DNA from: UMGS1696 sp964558485
GTDB taxonomy: Bacteria > Bacillota > Clostridia > Oscillospirales > CAG-272
Direction of reading: 5' to 3'
DNA length: 56,552 nt
Assembly: GCA_964558485.1 (NCBI GenBank)
Contig: CAZLED010000005.1
Span: 1-56,552, forward strand
Numbering within the stretch: the stretch's first letter is position 1; every line of letters begins with the position of its first letter. Below, one piece after another: positions 24,601-33,556 of this stretch. The notes beneath the pieces were generated by a model. It did not search any database, was not told where the DNA came from, and saw only the letters and a list, made by a program, of their open reading frames with translations. Position numbers and translations under genes: made by a program.

Positions 24601-26754
24601 TTATCCGATCTGTGCGTGCTCTGTCCGGTGCAGGATGTCTTCCTGTACGTCCCGCCCCAGCGTCACAAAGTAGGCCGAGAAGCCGGACACCCGTACCACC
24701 AGATCGCCGTAGTTTTCCGGGTGCGCCATAGCATCCTTCAGGGTCTCCCGGGATACGCAGTTGATCTGCACCTCCTGTCCCCCACGCTGGAAGTACACCT
24801 GAATGGCGGCCGTCAACGCAGCACGCTTCACCGGATCCGTCAGCATATCCGGCGTGTATTTCTGGTTGACCACGGTACCGCAGGAGACCAGGCGATAGTC
24901 CGGCTTGCACAGGGACAAGAACGCAGCCGTAGGCCCATGTCTGTCCACGCCATAGGTGGGAGATGCCGCATCGGACAAGGGTGTGCCCGACAGCCGTCCA
25001 TCCGGTGTCGCACCGGTGACATACCCTGCAGAGACGCTTTGGGTGTTGCTGGCAATGGCTGTGTAAAAATCACCGCCGTCTCTGGTGTGGTACTGGGAGA
25101 ATACCTTGTGCAGATATTCCACATACCAGATGGCATATTTGTCTGCGAAATCGTCGTCGTTGCCGTACTTGGGTGCATTTTGCAGCTGGGCACGCAGGGT
25201 CTCATAGCCTACAAAATTGGCTTTCATGGCGTCTCGCAGCGTGGTGAGAGAGCAGACCTTGTCGATATAGACCAGCTTTTCCACAGCCGCCAGGGAATCC
25301 GCAATGGTGGCGATCCCCATACAGCCGGCGCCGTGGACGGACGGATACACCGCACCACCGCAGTTGATGTCCATGCCCCGGTCGATGCAGTCGTCGCAGA
25401 ACAGGGACATAAAGGGTTGGGCATAGTGGCGATAATTGTACCGTTCGTTTTCGTTGTTGAACACCGCCACATACTCCGAAGCGGCAAAGGCGATCTGTGC
25501 TTCAAAGGCCTTCATGAAGTCGTCCATGGTAGTCAGGTCTTCCAGTGCACCGGTGTCGATACCCAAATAATTTTCGTCCAGGGCAGAGGTGCCACGATAG
25601 AACACCGCTTCCAAAAATTGGGGCACGTTGAACCGACCATCGGACCAGGCCGGCTGCTTGCCGGGAATGAAGTTTTCGATGCAGCCTACAAAGCAGTAGT
25701 TCCGGGCGTCGGGCAGGGAATAGCCGTGGGACAGCAGAGCCGGAATGTTGACCCGGTCGTTCATCAGCGCCGGATAGCCCAGCCCGGTACCGATGACCTG
25801 CAGGCATTCGTCTAAGAATTTGTCGGGCATTCCTTCGTGGAGACGGGCAGACAGATTGGGGCCGGGCACATTGCAGTCTCGCACCGCATGGAGGATCACG
25901 TAGGACAGCTCGTTGATCCCTTCGTCTCCGTCCGGTGTGATACCGCCGATGCAGATGTTTACCGTGTCGTCGCCGCCCAGCCAACGATGCTCCGTGAGCT
26001 TGATAAAGGTGCAGCCGAACAGATCCTCTGCATCCTGTGGTGTCAGGATACCGGCATCGATGTCGTGGCGATAGAAGGGGTACAGATATTGATCCATCCG
26101 TCCCAGCGCCATGGCGTATTTGCCCTGGAAGTGGAAGGTCAGGTGACACAGCCACACCAGATTCAGCGCCTGCCGCAGGGTCACGGGCTTGTCCCACACC
26201 ACCTTGGCCAGATCGTCTGCCAGTGCGGTCAGCTCCTTTTGGCATGCCGGATCGGTCACAGTCCCAGCGGTCTCCCGTGCGGCTTCGCTGTGCCGGCGTA
26301 CAAAGGTGGAGAACCCGGTCAGCACTTCCTTTTGGGCCAAAAGAAATTCCACCTTGTCCGGCTCGTCACGGTGGGCAGTCAAGGATGCATCGATCCGAGC
26401 CATGGTGCCGCCAATGCCTTCCTGCAAAAAACGATCGTAGCCGGGCGCATAGTGGTCGGAATTGGTCCAGAAGCCAAGCTGCCCGTAGGAACCGCACATG
26501 GCACGAGCCCGGCGCAGCTCCAGCGGATCCGGATCGGTCACAAAGTTGCCATGCCGGGACCCGGCGATCCGGTCGTGGGGATAGATGTATATAGGATAGT
26601 TTTCAAACCAGGCTTTCCAGGACAGAGCACAGGCCGTCACGGTGCCGTCTCCATAGTGCTGCCGCAGAGAACGATACCGCAGCAGTTCCGTTTGACAATA
26701 TTCTCCATTGGGTTTCTGTTGTACCGCAAGCTTCATTTCGGTGAGATGGTTCAT
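24601..26754 (-). CDS. Glycyl radical enzyme (pyruvate formate-lyase family), substrate unknown
   Basis: A 717-residue oxygen-sensitive radical enzyme. The radical-bearing glycine is Gly691 in RVSGFSAYF near the C-terminus. The thiyl-forming cysteine is Cys358 in CFVGCIENF, and the CxE arrangement (Glu360) is that of the eliminating/dehydrating members rather than pyruvate formate-lyase itself (CC). Other family blocks include GRMDQYLYPFY, GCMGIATIADSL and GATPDGR. It is shorter than most (780-850), lacking mostly N-terminal sequence. Such enzymes need a radical-SAM activase, and none is encoded in this window, so it must be supplied from elsewhere. It is followed by the zinc dehydrogenase and diverges from an AraC regulator. 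Confidence 0.85.
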   Translation of the reverse strand: MNHLTEMKLAVQQKPNGEYCQTELLRYRSLRQHYGDGTVTACALSWKAWFENYPIYIYPHDRIAGSRHGNFVTDPDPLELRRARAMCGSYGQLGFWTNSDHYAPGYDRFLQEGIGGTMARIDASLTAHRDEPDKVEFLLAQKEVLTGFSTFVRRHSEAARETAGTVTDPACQKELTALADDLAKVVWDKPVTLRQALNLVWLCHLTFHFQGKYAMALGRMDQYLYPFYRHDIDAGILTPQDAEDLFGCTFIKLTEHRWLGGDDTVNICIGGITPDGDEGINELSYVILHAVRDCNVPGPNLSARLHEGMPDKFLDECLQVIGTGLGYPALMNDRVNIPALLSHGYSLPDARNYCFVGCIENFIPGKQPAWSDGRFNVPQFLEAVFYRGTSALDENYLGIDTGALEDLTTMDDFMKAFEAQIAFAASEYVAVFNNENERYNYRHYAQPFMSLFCDDCIDRGMDINCGGAVYPSVHGAGCMGIATIADSLAAVEKLVYIDKVCSLTTLRDAMKANFVGYETLRAQLQNAPKYGNDDDFADKYAIWYVEYLHKVFSQYHTRDGGDFYTAIASNTQSVSAGYVTGATPDGRLSGTPLSDAASPTYGVDRHGPTAAFLSLCKPDYRLVSCGTVVNQKYTPDMLTDPVKRAALTAAIQVYFQRGGQEVQINCVSRETLKDAMAHPENYGDLVVRVSGFSAYFVTLGRDVQEDILHRTEHAQIG

Positions 26755-26854
26755 AAACAGTACCTCCTTTGGGTGAAGATAAGATCGCAGCCGACCACTG
26801 TGGGGGGACAGTGGAATAGGATACTGTGGTACCAGTGGGAATCCTTACGCTTAT

Positions 26855-26886
26855 AGCATAGCGCTCTACCTACAGCATAACGCTCT
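26855..26886. promoter_or_regulatory. Direct-repeat operator, probable AraC-family binding site
   Basis: AGCATAGCGCTCT (26855-26867) and AGCATAACGCTCT (26874-26886) are direct repeats 19 bases apart with one mismatch, about two helical turns. This is the geometry recognised by AraC-family activators. They lie in the gap between the glycyl radical enzyme gene and the AraC gene. The minus-strand TATAAG at 26855-26850 could be the -10 of the enzyme promoter, with no good -35, as expected for an activator-dependent promoter. Confidence 0.65.
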
Positions 26887-26973
26887 GTTGTAAGTATAGC
26901 AGGTTTTGTCCGGTTTGTCCATAGGAAAAAACGAGAAATCTGGACAAATCTGCACTTTTTTTCGGCGCACACC

Positions 26974-27002
26974 TTGCAATTTATAGGAAAATCTGCTATA
27001 GT
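26974..27002 (+). promoter_or_regulatory. Promoter of the AraC regulator gene
   Basis: TTGCAA (26974-26979), 17 bases, TATAGT (26997-27002). Transcription from about 27009 excludes the longer reading frame starting at 26974 and favours the ATG at 27046. Confidence 0.65.
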
Positions 27003-27045
27003 GTATACAAGGAAAATGTACAGCAGAAGGGAAGACGGATGCGCC

Positions 27046-27891
27046 ATGGCAGAATATCAGTTGGCATTTTGCACGATGCCGCAGCTTCTTTTTGCCCATA
27101 GATTCAGCACAAGGCATTACGATCTGACATTTATGCCATCGGAGGATCAGGCCTGTGTGGAGATCACCCATGTGCGGCACGGCGACTGTCAAATCTGCTT
27201 TTTGGATACCGAAGAAAAGATCGACGTGCCGGAGAACAGCATGATCGTGTCCCTGTTCGAGCGTCCCCGGCGCATTGTATCGGTCACCTATCATGAGCAC
27301 ATCACCTTTGGTTTCCAGGCAGCCTATACCCACGTGGAGAACGGCGGACTGCGGCTTCCACAGGTACTATCCTTTGGGGAAGAGGAGAATCCACTGCTGC
27401 CGTCCATGGAACAGCTGGTGCTGCAAAGTGCCATCGATGCAGGCGCACCACAGAGCATGGGACTGGTCTATTCGATCTTAGGACAGTTATCGACACTGTA
27501 TCTTTCCAATCAGCAGAAAAAGCAATATGTGGGACAGGAGCTGTACATCAAACGAGCGCAAAAATGCATCGTGGACAACATCGCACTGCCCCTGCGTGTG
27601 ACCGACATCGCCGATTCGCTGGGCATATCCACCGGATACCTGAGCCACCTGTTTCACCAATATTTGGGGCAGACCGTGGTGGAGTACATCAATACGGTGC
27701 GGATCCGGCGTGTGGAGGAGCTGGTGCTGAACTACGGCATGGACATCCGGCAGGCTGGGGCCCAGGTGGGGCTGTCCGATCCCAATTATGTGAGCCGCCT
27801 GTTCCAGAAGATCCGTGGCTGCAGCCTGACCGAGCTTCGGCACACCCGATTCCAGCACCCAATGCGACCGGAGGAAAAACCGAAAGGATGA
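27046..27891 (+). CDS. AraC-family transcriptional regulator
   Basis: About 281 residues from the ATG at 27046 (MAEYQLAF), with GAAGGGAAG upstream. An ATG at 27016 is possible but too close to the predicted transcription start. The N-terminal part (about 1-150) looks like a cupin-type sensor. The C-terminal AraC domain has both helix-turn-helix units (YIKRAQKCIVDNIALPLRVTDIADSLGISTGYLSHLFHQ and IRQAGAQVGLSDPNYVSRLFQKI). It diverges from the glycyl radical enzyme operon and lies 42 bases before a solute-binding protein gene. It may therefore control both, linking uptake and anaerobic breakdown of one substrate. Confidence 0.85.
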   Translation: MAEYQLAFCTMPQLLFAHRFSTRHYDLTFMPSEDQACVEITHVRHGDCQICFLDTEEKIDVPENSMIVSLFERPRRIVSVTYHEHITFGFQAAYTHVENGGLRLPQVLSFGEEENPLLPSMEQLVLQSAIDAGAPQSMGLVYSILGQLSTLYLSNQQKKQYVGQELYIKRAQKCIVDNIALPLRVTDIADSLGISTGYLSHLFHQYLGQTVVEYINTVRIRRVEELVLNYGMDIRQAGAQVGLSDPNYVSRLFQKIRGCSLTELRHTRFQHPMRPEEKPKG

Positions 27892-27933
27892 CATAGGAAC
27901 GATAAACGATAGAAGAAAAGGAGAACACACGAT

Positions 27934-29409
27934 ATGAACCATTGGCTATCGAAGAAACAATGCCTCTCTCTGCTTATGGCAATGCTGTTGCTTACGTCCT
28001 GTGGTGCTGCCTCTGGGAACGAAAGCGATCTGATAGAAAAAGCTCCCACGGAATCGGATACCCAGCTGGAAGACGTGACCGAGACGGTGTGGGATCCGCT
28101 GGCCCATCTGCCAGAACTATCCTACGATGGCAGCTGCTTTACCTTTTTGGTCACCGACACCGGCTATTTTGGAACCCAGGACATCCTGCGCACAGAGCTG
28201 AATGGGGAAGTCATCAACGATGCTGTGATCCAGCGAAACCAGCTTGTGGAGAGTAAACTGGATGTGGTCATTGCCGAAGTACGCAGTGACTCTGTGGCAC
28301 AGCTGGCACGTGAGGCTGTACTGGCAAACGATCCCGGCTACGATGCTGTCTTTTCCCAGAGAGACATTGCCAATATGGCATTCGATGGTTCGCTGCGGGA
28401 TCTGCTTTCGCTGCCCTATTTGGAGGAGGATGCTACCTGGTGGGATACCTATATTTTCGAAGAAATGGCACTGGACGGCAAAGCGTATTTTGGCACAGGC
28501 GATATCAGCTTGATGGACAACGACTGTACCTTGCTGCTTGTGTTCAATAAATATTTGGTGGAAGAATATGCGCTGCCCGATCCATATGCCATGGTGAATG
28601 ACATGACCTGGACCTTTGACCGGTTTGCGGAAATGAGCGAAGCTGTGGCCACAGACTTAGATGGTGATGGTGCCTGGACCCAGGAGGATCGCTACGGTGT
28701 GAGCCTGGCCTATGACCATATCAACTACTATTATCGTGCTTTTGGCAGACGTTATTCCACACTACCCACCGGTGCTGAACCGATGCCGAAGGCGGTCACT
28801 CTGACAGAGCAGGATGTGGATTCCTTTACGAAACTGATGGCACTGTTCTCAGTAGAGCAGAACTGCTTCTTGATCAACAAGCTGAAAGCCGATGGGATCG
28901 TCCACACCTTCTCCCGTGAGCAGTTTACCCAGGATCAATACCTGTTTACCATAGCGGAGCCGCTGGTGTTCTCGGAATTCCGGGAGATGGAGCATGACTT
29001 CGGGATCCTGCCGCTGCCACTGTACGACGAAAACCAAGAGCGGTACTATACCGTATTGGATACAGCGTTCACCATGCTGTCGGTGCCGATCAGTGCAGAG
29101 GACGGCGATAAATGCGGTGCGATTTTGGAAGCGATGGCAGCCCAATCCGCCAAGACCATCACACCGGCATACAACGAAACACTACTGAAACGTAAATATT
29201 CCAGAGATAACGAATCGGAGCAGATGTTGGATATCATTGCTTCCAATCGCACCTATGATATGGCATCGATCTTTGGTTGGGGTGGTCTGGAATCTGTGCT
29301 GCCGACCCTGTTCCAAAATGGCGCCACGGATCTGGTGTCGTCCTATGCATCGGTGGAAAAAGCAGTCAACGCCAATATCGAAAAAGCAATAGCGAAGCTA
29401 ACAAACTAA
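27934..29409 (+). CDS. Extracellular solute-binding lipoprotein, paralogue 1
   Basis: A 491-residue binding protein with a lipoprotein signal (LLTSCGAA, Cys at about residue 23) and the ELSYDGSCFTFLV opening of a Clostridia solute-binding family. It contains DLDGDGAWTQEDRYG, an EF-hand-like calcium loop seen in sugar-binding members. AAGGAG lies before the ATG. It is separated by about 60 bases from the esterase gene and is paralogous to the protein at 30229. No permease or ATPase genes are nearby, so it either shares a remote transporter or acts as a receptor. Ligand unknown. Confidence 0.8.
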   Translation: MNHWLSKKQCLSLLMAMLLLTSCGAASGNESDLIEKAPTESDTQLEDVTETVWDPLAHLPELSYDGSCFTFLVTDTGYFGTQDILRTELNGEVINDAVIQRNQLVESKLDVVIAEVRSDSVAQLAREAVLANDPGYDAVFSQRDIANMAFDGSLRDLLSLPYLEEDATWWDTYIFEEMALDGKAYFGTGDISLMDNDCTLLLVFNKYLVEEYALPDPYAMVNDMTWTFDRFAEMSEAVATDLDGDGAWTQEDRYGVSLAYDHINYYYRAFGRRYSTLPTGAEPMPKAVTLTEQDVDSFTKLMALFSVEQNCFLINKLKADGIVHTFSREQFTQDQYLFTIAEPLVFSEFREMEHDFGILPLPLYDENQERYYTVLDTAFTMLSVPISAEDGDKCGAILEAMAAQSAKTITPAYNETLLKRKYSRDNESEQMLDIIASNRTYDMASIFGWGGLESVLPTLFQNGATDLVSSYASVEKAVNANIEKAIAKLTN

Positions 29410-29470
29410 CCGCATACCCAAAGGAAAAACACGCCTGCATGGCAGCTATAGAATAGGAGAGAACAACACA

Positions 29471-30208
29471 ATGGATCTGTTGATTTTTGGTGGACAAAGC
29501 AATATGGAAGGGCAAACCTCTGGGGTGCCGGAGGATCTGCGGCCGGTGGCAGGTGCTATGGAATATCGGCTGCAGTCTCACGCCTATGTGCCGCTGCAGC
29601 ATCCGGTTGGCGAGGACTTTGAACCCTATCTGGGCGGCGCCTGCTTCGGGCTTGGCAATATGGTGCCCGATTTCGTGGACGTGTATCGGAAATATCGCAA
29701 GGTGCTGGTGGCGGCAGTCCATGCGGCACAGGGTGCGACCAACATCGACCAGTGGGCAAGAGACGGTGCCATCTACCGGCAGGCCAAGGAAAAGATCGAC
29801 GACTGCCTGCATACCTGCCAGCCGGAGCCCATCGAGAGACGCTACTACATCTGGCTGCAGGGCGAATCCGATGCCATCCGGGGTCTGTCCGAGGACGAAT
29901 ACCTGGAAAAACTCATCGCCTATAAAAATGCACTGAAAGAAGATTTCCAGATCGATAAATTCGGGATCATCCGTGTGGGCTACTTCTGCTACGATACGCC
30001 CTGGAAGGACGAAGCCATCATGCGGGCCCAGGAGCGTGCCTGCACACTGGACGACGATTTCCTGATGCTGACCCGGATCACAGCCAAGCTTGCCTACGAC
30101 AAACGATACCTGAATCCCCAGGCCTCCGGGCATTACGACAACAGCGGTCTGGCTGTGATCGCTGCCGAAGCTGCCCGGACCTTGGGTATGTACGCTATGG
30201 GACTTTGA
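29471..30208 (+). CDS. SASA-type carbohydrate esterase (sialate O-acetylesterase-like, SGNH fold)
   Basis: A 245-residue protein with the catalytic blocks of the SASA/CE6 esterases: nucleophile Ser10 in GGQSNMEG, WLQGESDA in the middle and HYDNSGL near the C-terminus supplying the His. There is no signal peptide, so it works in the cytoplasm, probably removing O-acyl groups from an imported sugar. It lies between two paralogous solute-binding proteins, all on the same strand, with GGAGAG before the ATG. The exact substrate (sialic acid, xylan fragments or other) cannot be stated. Confidence 0.8.
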   Translation: MDLLIFGGQSNMEGQTSGVPEDLRPVAGAMEYRLQSHAYVPLQHPVGEDFEPYLGGACFGLGNMVPDFVDVYRKYRKVLVAAVHAAQGATNIDQWARDGAIYRQAKEKIDDCLHTCQPEPIERRYYIWLQGESDAIRGLSEDEYLEKLIAYKNALKEDFQIDKFGIIRVGYFCYDTPWKDEAIMRAQERACTLDDDFLMLTRITAKLAYDKRYLNPQASGHYDNSGLAVIAAEAARTLGMYAMGL

Positions 30209-30228
30209 TACAACGATAGGAGGACAGT

Positions 30229-31695
30229 ATGATCCACAACGTATCCGCAAAGCAAATGACCGCACTGCTGTTGGCGCTGCTGCTGCTCACGTCCTGCGGC
30301 AGTACCACCGTGGAGACCAACAACGCCGATGAGACTACCGATACGGTCGCAGCACAGACTGAGATCGAGGAGACCGAAAAGCGTCCCGAGCTGCCGGAGG
30401 AGCTGACCTATGATGGCCTGACCTTCAACCTGCTGACCAGCTACTACAACGACTATTGCCACATCACCCGGGAAGAAGCCAACGGGGAAGTGCTGAACGA
30501 CGCCATCTACAACATGGAGATCAACACCGAGGATCGGCTGGATATCGAGATCGTAGAGGACAAGCAGCAATACCACGCAGCGATCACCATGGCAAACGCA
30601 ATGGTGGCAGCCGGAGACGATACCTATGCCGCCATGAACCAGCTGGATCGGTTCGCCATCGATATGATGGTGCAGGGCTCTCTGCGTCCCTTGGAGGAGG
30701 CACAGTATCTGGATCTGACGGCGTCCTGGTGGCACCCGGCGGTGACCGAGGAAATGTCCCTGGGTGGCAAGACCTACTACGCCGCCTCCGCTTCCAATTT
30801 GCTCATGTACGTGGATACAACGGCCATCATGGTCAACACCAACCTGGCCACCGATGTGGGCGTCTCCACGGAGGAACTGTACACGGCTGTGCGGAAAGGG
30901 ACCTGGACTCAGGATATGCTGATGGAAAAGGCAGCCCTTGCCAAGATGGATCTGAACGGTGACGGCGAATACACCCGGGAAGACCAGTGGGGCATGACCT
31001 GCTTTGACGAAAATATTTTGGGCATTACACTGATCACAGCCGGTGGTGTCAAGGCCGTGGACAAGGATGAAAAGGACCAGCTGACACTGCTGTGGAACGA
31101 TGCGGCCTACATAGACATGATGGAGAAGGCCTACGAGATCTTCCACAACGACGCCGTGTGGACGGAAAAGAACCAGGTGTACCGACATACGACTGCGGAG
31201 TTTGCCAGCGGAAATATTTTGTTCCTGCATGGTTTCTTCTTTGCTGTAGACCAACTGAAGGAAATGGAGGACGACTACACGGTCCTGCCGATCCCCAAGT
31301 ACAGCGCCGACCAAGAGCAGTATATCTGCGCCAACTACGACGTGATGACCTACATCATGCCCAAGTTTGTCAGCGATACAGAGCTGTTTGGGGCCGTGCT
31401 GGAGTGGCTGTCCTACGAAGGAGAACGGCTGGTGAAGGATGCCTATATCGAGACCACCATGAAGTACAAGGCTGCCCGTGACGAGACCATGGCGGAAATG
31501 GTGCAGCTCTGCCTGGATACCTCCATGATCGACCTGGGCTGTATGTACTGCTACGACTGGTGCAGCTACGACGCCCTGTGGAACAACGTCTTCACCAAGC
31601 AGACCCTGACCTTTGCGTCCTATGCCGCCGGTCATGAAAAAGCCATCCAGAACCGACTGGACGAGATCCAGGACGCCTTGGCCGGTGAACAGTGA
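30229..31695 (+). CDS. Extracellular solute-binding lipoprotein, paralogue 2
   Basis: A 488-residue paralogue of the protein at 27934: lipoprotein signal with LLTSCGS, ELTYDGLTFNLLTS opening, the TNL....-type lobe, and the EF-hand-like DLNGDGEYTREDQWG. AGGAGG precedes the ATG 20 bases after the esterase stop. It is the last gene before a terminator. The duplication around the esterase suggests two related ligands or two developmental stages of one substrate, which is inference. Confidence 0.8.
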   Translation: MIHNVSAKQMTALLLALLLLTSCGSTTVETNNADETTDTVAAQTEIEETEKRPELPEELTYDGLTFNLLTSYYNDYCHITREEANGEVLNDAIYNMEINTEDRLDIEIVEDKQQYHAAITMANAMVAAGDDTYAAMNQLDRFAIDMMVQGSLRPLEEAQYLDLTASWWHPAVTEEMSLGGKTYYAASASNLLMYVDTTAIMVNTNLATDVGVSTEELYTAVRKGTWTQDMLMEKAALAKMDLNGDGEYTREDQWGMTCFDENILGITLITAGGVKAVDKDEKDQLTLLWNDAAYIDMMEKAYEIFHNDAVWTEKNQVYRHTTAEFASGNILFLHGFFFAVDQLKEMEDDYTVLPIPKYSADQEQYICANYDVMTYIMPKFVSDTELFGAVLEWLSYEGERLVKDAYIETTMKYKAARDETMAEMVQLCLDTSMIDLGCMYCYDWCSYDALWNNVFTKQTLTFASYAAGHEKAIQNRLDEIQDALAGEQ

Positions 31696-31718
31696 TCCTG
31701 CATAAAATAAAGCATTAC

Positions 31719-31795
31719 AAAACGGTATGCAGTGGTGTGTATCTCCCATGGGAAATTTCCCTATGGCGGTGCAGACCACGGGCATACCGTTTTTG
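31719..31795 (+). terminator. Long hairpin terminator after the second binding protein
   Basis: AAAACGGTATGC (31719-31730) pairs with GCATACCGTTTT (31782-31793) followed by T. Inside, GTGGT can pair with ACCAC. It lies between converging units. Confidence 0.75.
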
Positions 31796-31904
31796 GCATA
31801 TGAAAACGCCCCCACACCTGTTGTGAGCAGGAGTGGAGCCGTGTCAGACCGAGATATTTTACGCAATAGATGGTTGATATTTGATAGAATCGGTCGGCGA
31901 TGGT

Positions 31905-32558
31905 TCACACCGTTTTTTTGCCGGTCACCGCTTCGAAGTGATATCTGGCGATCCCCAGATCCAGCTTGGTGTAGAAGCCACTGCCGCAGGTCGCTTGTAC
32001 CGTTCCGTCCGGCTGCAGCGTAAAATGGAATTTTTGCTGGTTCATAGCCGTGGGCGCCAGCAGTGCCGCTTCCATACCCTTCACGAACCAATCGGGCATT
32101 TGTGCGGCATTTTGGCAGACCTGCTGGATGGGCTTGCTTTGGTGTGCGATGCCCGGTGTGGTGCCGTATCCCAAGGAGATCAGGCAGACCTGCTTTTCCC
32201 CTTTGTCGACCACAGCCTTGCTTTTGCCGTGGCTCATGGCTACCCAACAGGTATGCAGTCCCAATTCCTGCGCCTTCAAAACGATTTTCTCGCCGTAATA
32301 GCCCAGCTTTTCGTCCAGCTTCGGGGATCTCTTCCCCACCAGGGCAATGTAGTTCTGCACGCCGGAAAACTTTCCATAGTGTGCCATAAAGGAATCAAAG
32401 CACTTGGGTTCGTCATACAGGATCTGTATGTGCAGCTCTGCTTCCCGGTTGCTCTCCTGCACAAGCGCATCCAGGACCGCACGCTTTTCCGGTTCGATGG
32501 GTGTGCTGCTATATTGCCGAACGCTGTGCCGCTGCTGCATGATCTCCAGGATCTCCAT
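31905..32558 (-). CDS. Nitroreductase-family protein
   Basis: A 217-residue flavoprotein of the nitroreductase superfamily. The N-terminal RHSVRQYSSTPIE block binds FMN phosphate. Central features are KLGYYGEKIVLKAQELGLHTCWVA and the LAPTAMNQQKF segment near residue 165-175. The layout is that of the small Clostridia group with an FMN-binding core and displaced SAxNxQ motif. It is co-transcribed with the ArsR regulator 39 bases upstream. The substrate is unknown; reduction of quinones or electrophiles is the usual role. Confidence 0.8.
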   Translation of the reverse strand: MEILEIMQQRHSVRQYSSTPIEPEKRAVLDALVQESNREAELHIQILYDEPKCFDSFMAHYGKFSGVQNYIALVGKRSPKLDEKLGYYGEKIVLKAQELGLHTCWVAMSHGKSKAVVDKGEKQVCLISLGYGTTPGIAHQSKPIQQVCQNAAQMPDWFVKGMEAALLAPTAMNQQKFHFTLQPDGTVQATCGSGFYTKLDLGIARYHFEAVTGKKTV

Positions 32559-32597
32559 TTTTCTGATACCTCCTATATGGGTTTTGGTACGCGGGCT

Positions 32598-32957
32598 TTA
32601 TGCTTCCTCGCCGCTCCGATCGGGCAGGGCCTGGGACAGCTCGACCGCCAGCTGCAGTGTGGTGATCAGCTTTGCCATCGATGCCATCTCCGGATCAAAG
32701 TAGTAGTAATTCTTGGTGCCCTCTTTGCGGACCTTGACCAGCCCGGCATTCTTCATGATCTGCAAATGGTGGGACACAGCCGGACGAGAGAGGTTGGTTT
32801 TCTTCGTGATCTCGCAGACCCGCACGCCATTGCACTGCCCCATTTTCAGCATTTCCAAAATGAGGTGCTGTCGTGTCTCGTCACCGATCGCCGTCAGGAT
32901 CTGGGAGCAGGCCGCAAAATCGACTGCCAATGCCGCAAGCTGTTTTTGTATCTCCAC
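32598..32957 (-). CDS. ArsR-family winged-helix regulator
   Basis: About 119 residues from the GTG at 32957 (MEIQKQLAALAVD), preceded by AAAGGACGGAG. The upstream open frame runs across the promoter and is not used. The winged helix spans about 25-90: AIGDETRQHLILEML, the recognition helix NLSRPAVSHHLQIMKNAGLV and the wing GTKNYYY. No Cys pair typical of metal sensors is present (an isolated Cys lies in NGVRVCEIT), so the signal is probably not a metal. It is first in the operon with the nitroreductase. A possible -10 (TATACT) lies at 33026-33021 without a clear -35. Confidence 0.8.
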   Translation of the reverse strand: MEIQKQLAALAVDFAACSQILTAIGDETRQHLILEMLKMGQCNGVRVCEITKKTNLSRPAVSHHLQIMKNAGLVKVRKEGTKNYYYFDPEMASMAKLITTLQLAVELSQALPDRSGEEA

Positions 32958-33109
32958 AATTCTCCGTCCTTTCACTGACAAACCGCCATGGTTCAAGCGA
33001 TGAAACCAAATAACAGATATAGTATAGCACATTTTGGGGCAAATGGCGTATCCGTAAAGAAAATCGAGTCCAATAAAATATGCTGCTGCCTTGCCGGAGA
33101 TGGGCAGGA

Positions 33110-33556
33110 TCACAAGTCCGTTCGTTTTCGCCTGACGCCATCGGTGAGCACAAACAGCGAAATCGGAACCGCCAAGAAAAACGGTGCATAGGTCCATAAG
33201 CCTGCGTCCGGTTTCGTATCCGACCGCAGGACACGCACGGGATCGTCCGGATCATACCAGACTGTGACGATGTCACCAATGCTTTCGTTTGGAAAATTTC
33301 CGGGAAATACATCCTGCCCGGTGTATGTGGTTCCGTTTACGGTATATTGAAAATAGAGAATATGCTTGACATTTTGGGTGCTCTTCCAATCGGTGATCAC
33401 GGCCGCTGTGGGGATCCAATCGCTGTAGGCCAGGTCCATGGTGACGGTGCAGAGCATCGACAAAACGACCGTGATCAGGAGAAGGGTACAGAGCTGTACA
33501 GCCTTGCTAAATCGATTATTTTGGCATACCGTACGCAAAGCATCACTTTTCCACAA
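33110..33556 (-). CDS. DUF3592 membrane protein
   Basis: A 148-residue protein. One membrane helix (about 20-42) precedes an extracytoplasmic beta domain with the DUF3592 pattern (PTAAVITDWKS...YFQYTVNGTTYTG...GDIVTVWYDPDDPVRVL), then a second helix (about 122-140). Its start overlaps the end of the FAD dehydrogenase gene by 14 bases, so the two are co-transcribed. Function unknown. Confidence 0.75.
   Translation of the reverse strand: MWKSDALRTVCQNNRFSKAVQLCTLLLITVVLSMLCTVTMDLAYSDWIPTAAVITDWKSTQNVKHILYFQYTVNGTTYTGQDVFPGNFPNESIGDIVTVWYDPDDPVRVLRSDTKPDAGLWTYAPFFLAVPISLFVLTDGVRRKRTDL

Noticed and set aside
30133..32247. 704-codon minus-strand frame opposite the second binding protein
   Set aside because: Shadow frame crossing a terminator and the nitroreductase gene; no protein features.
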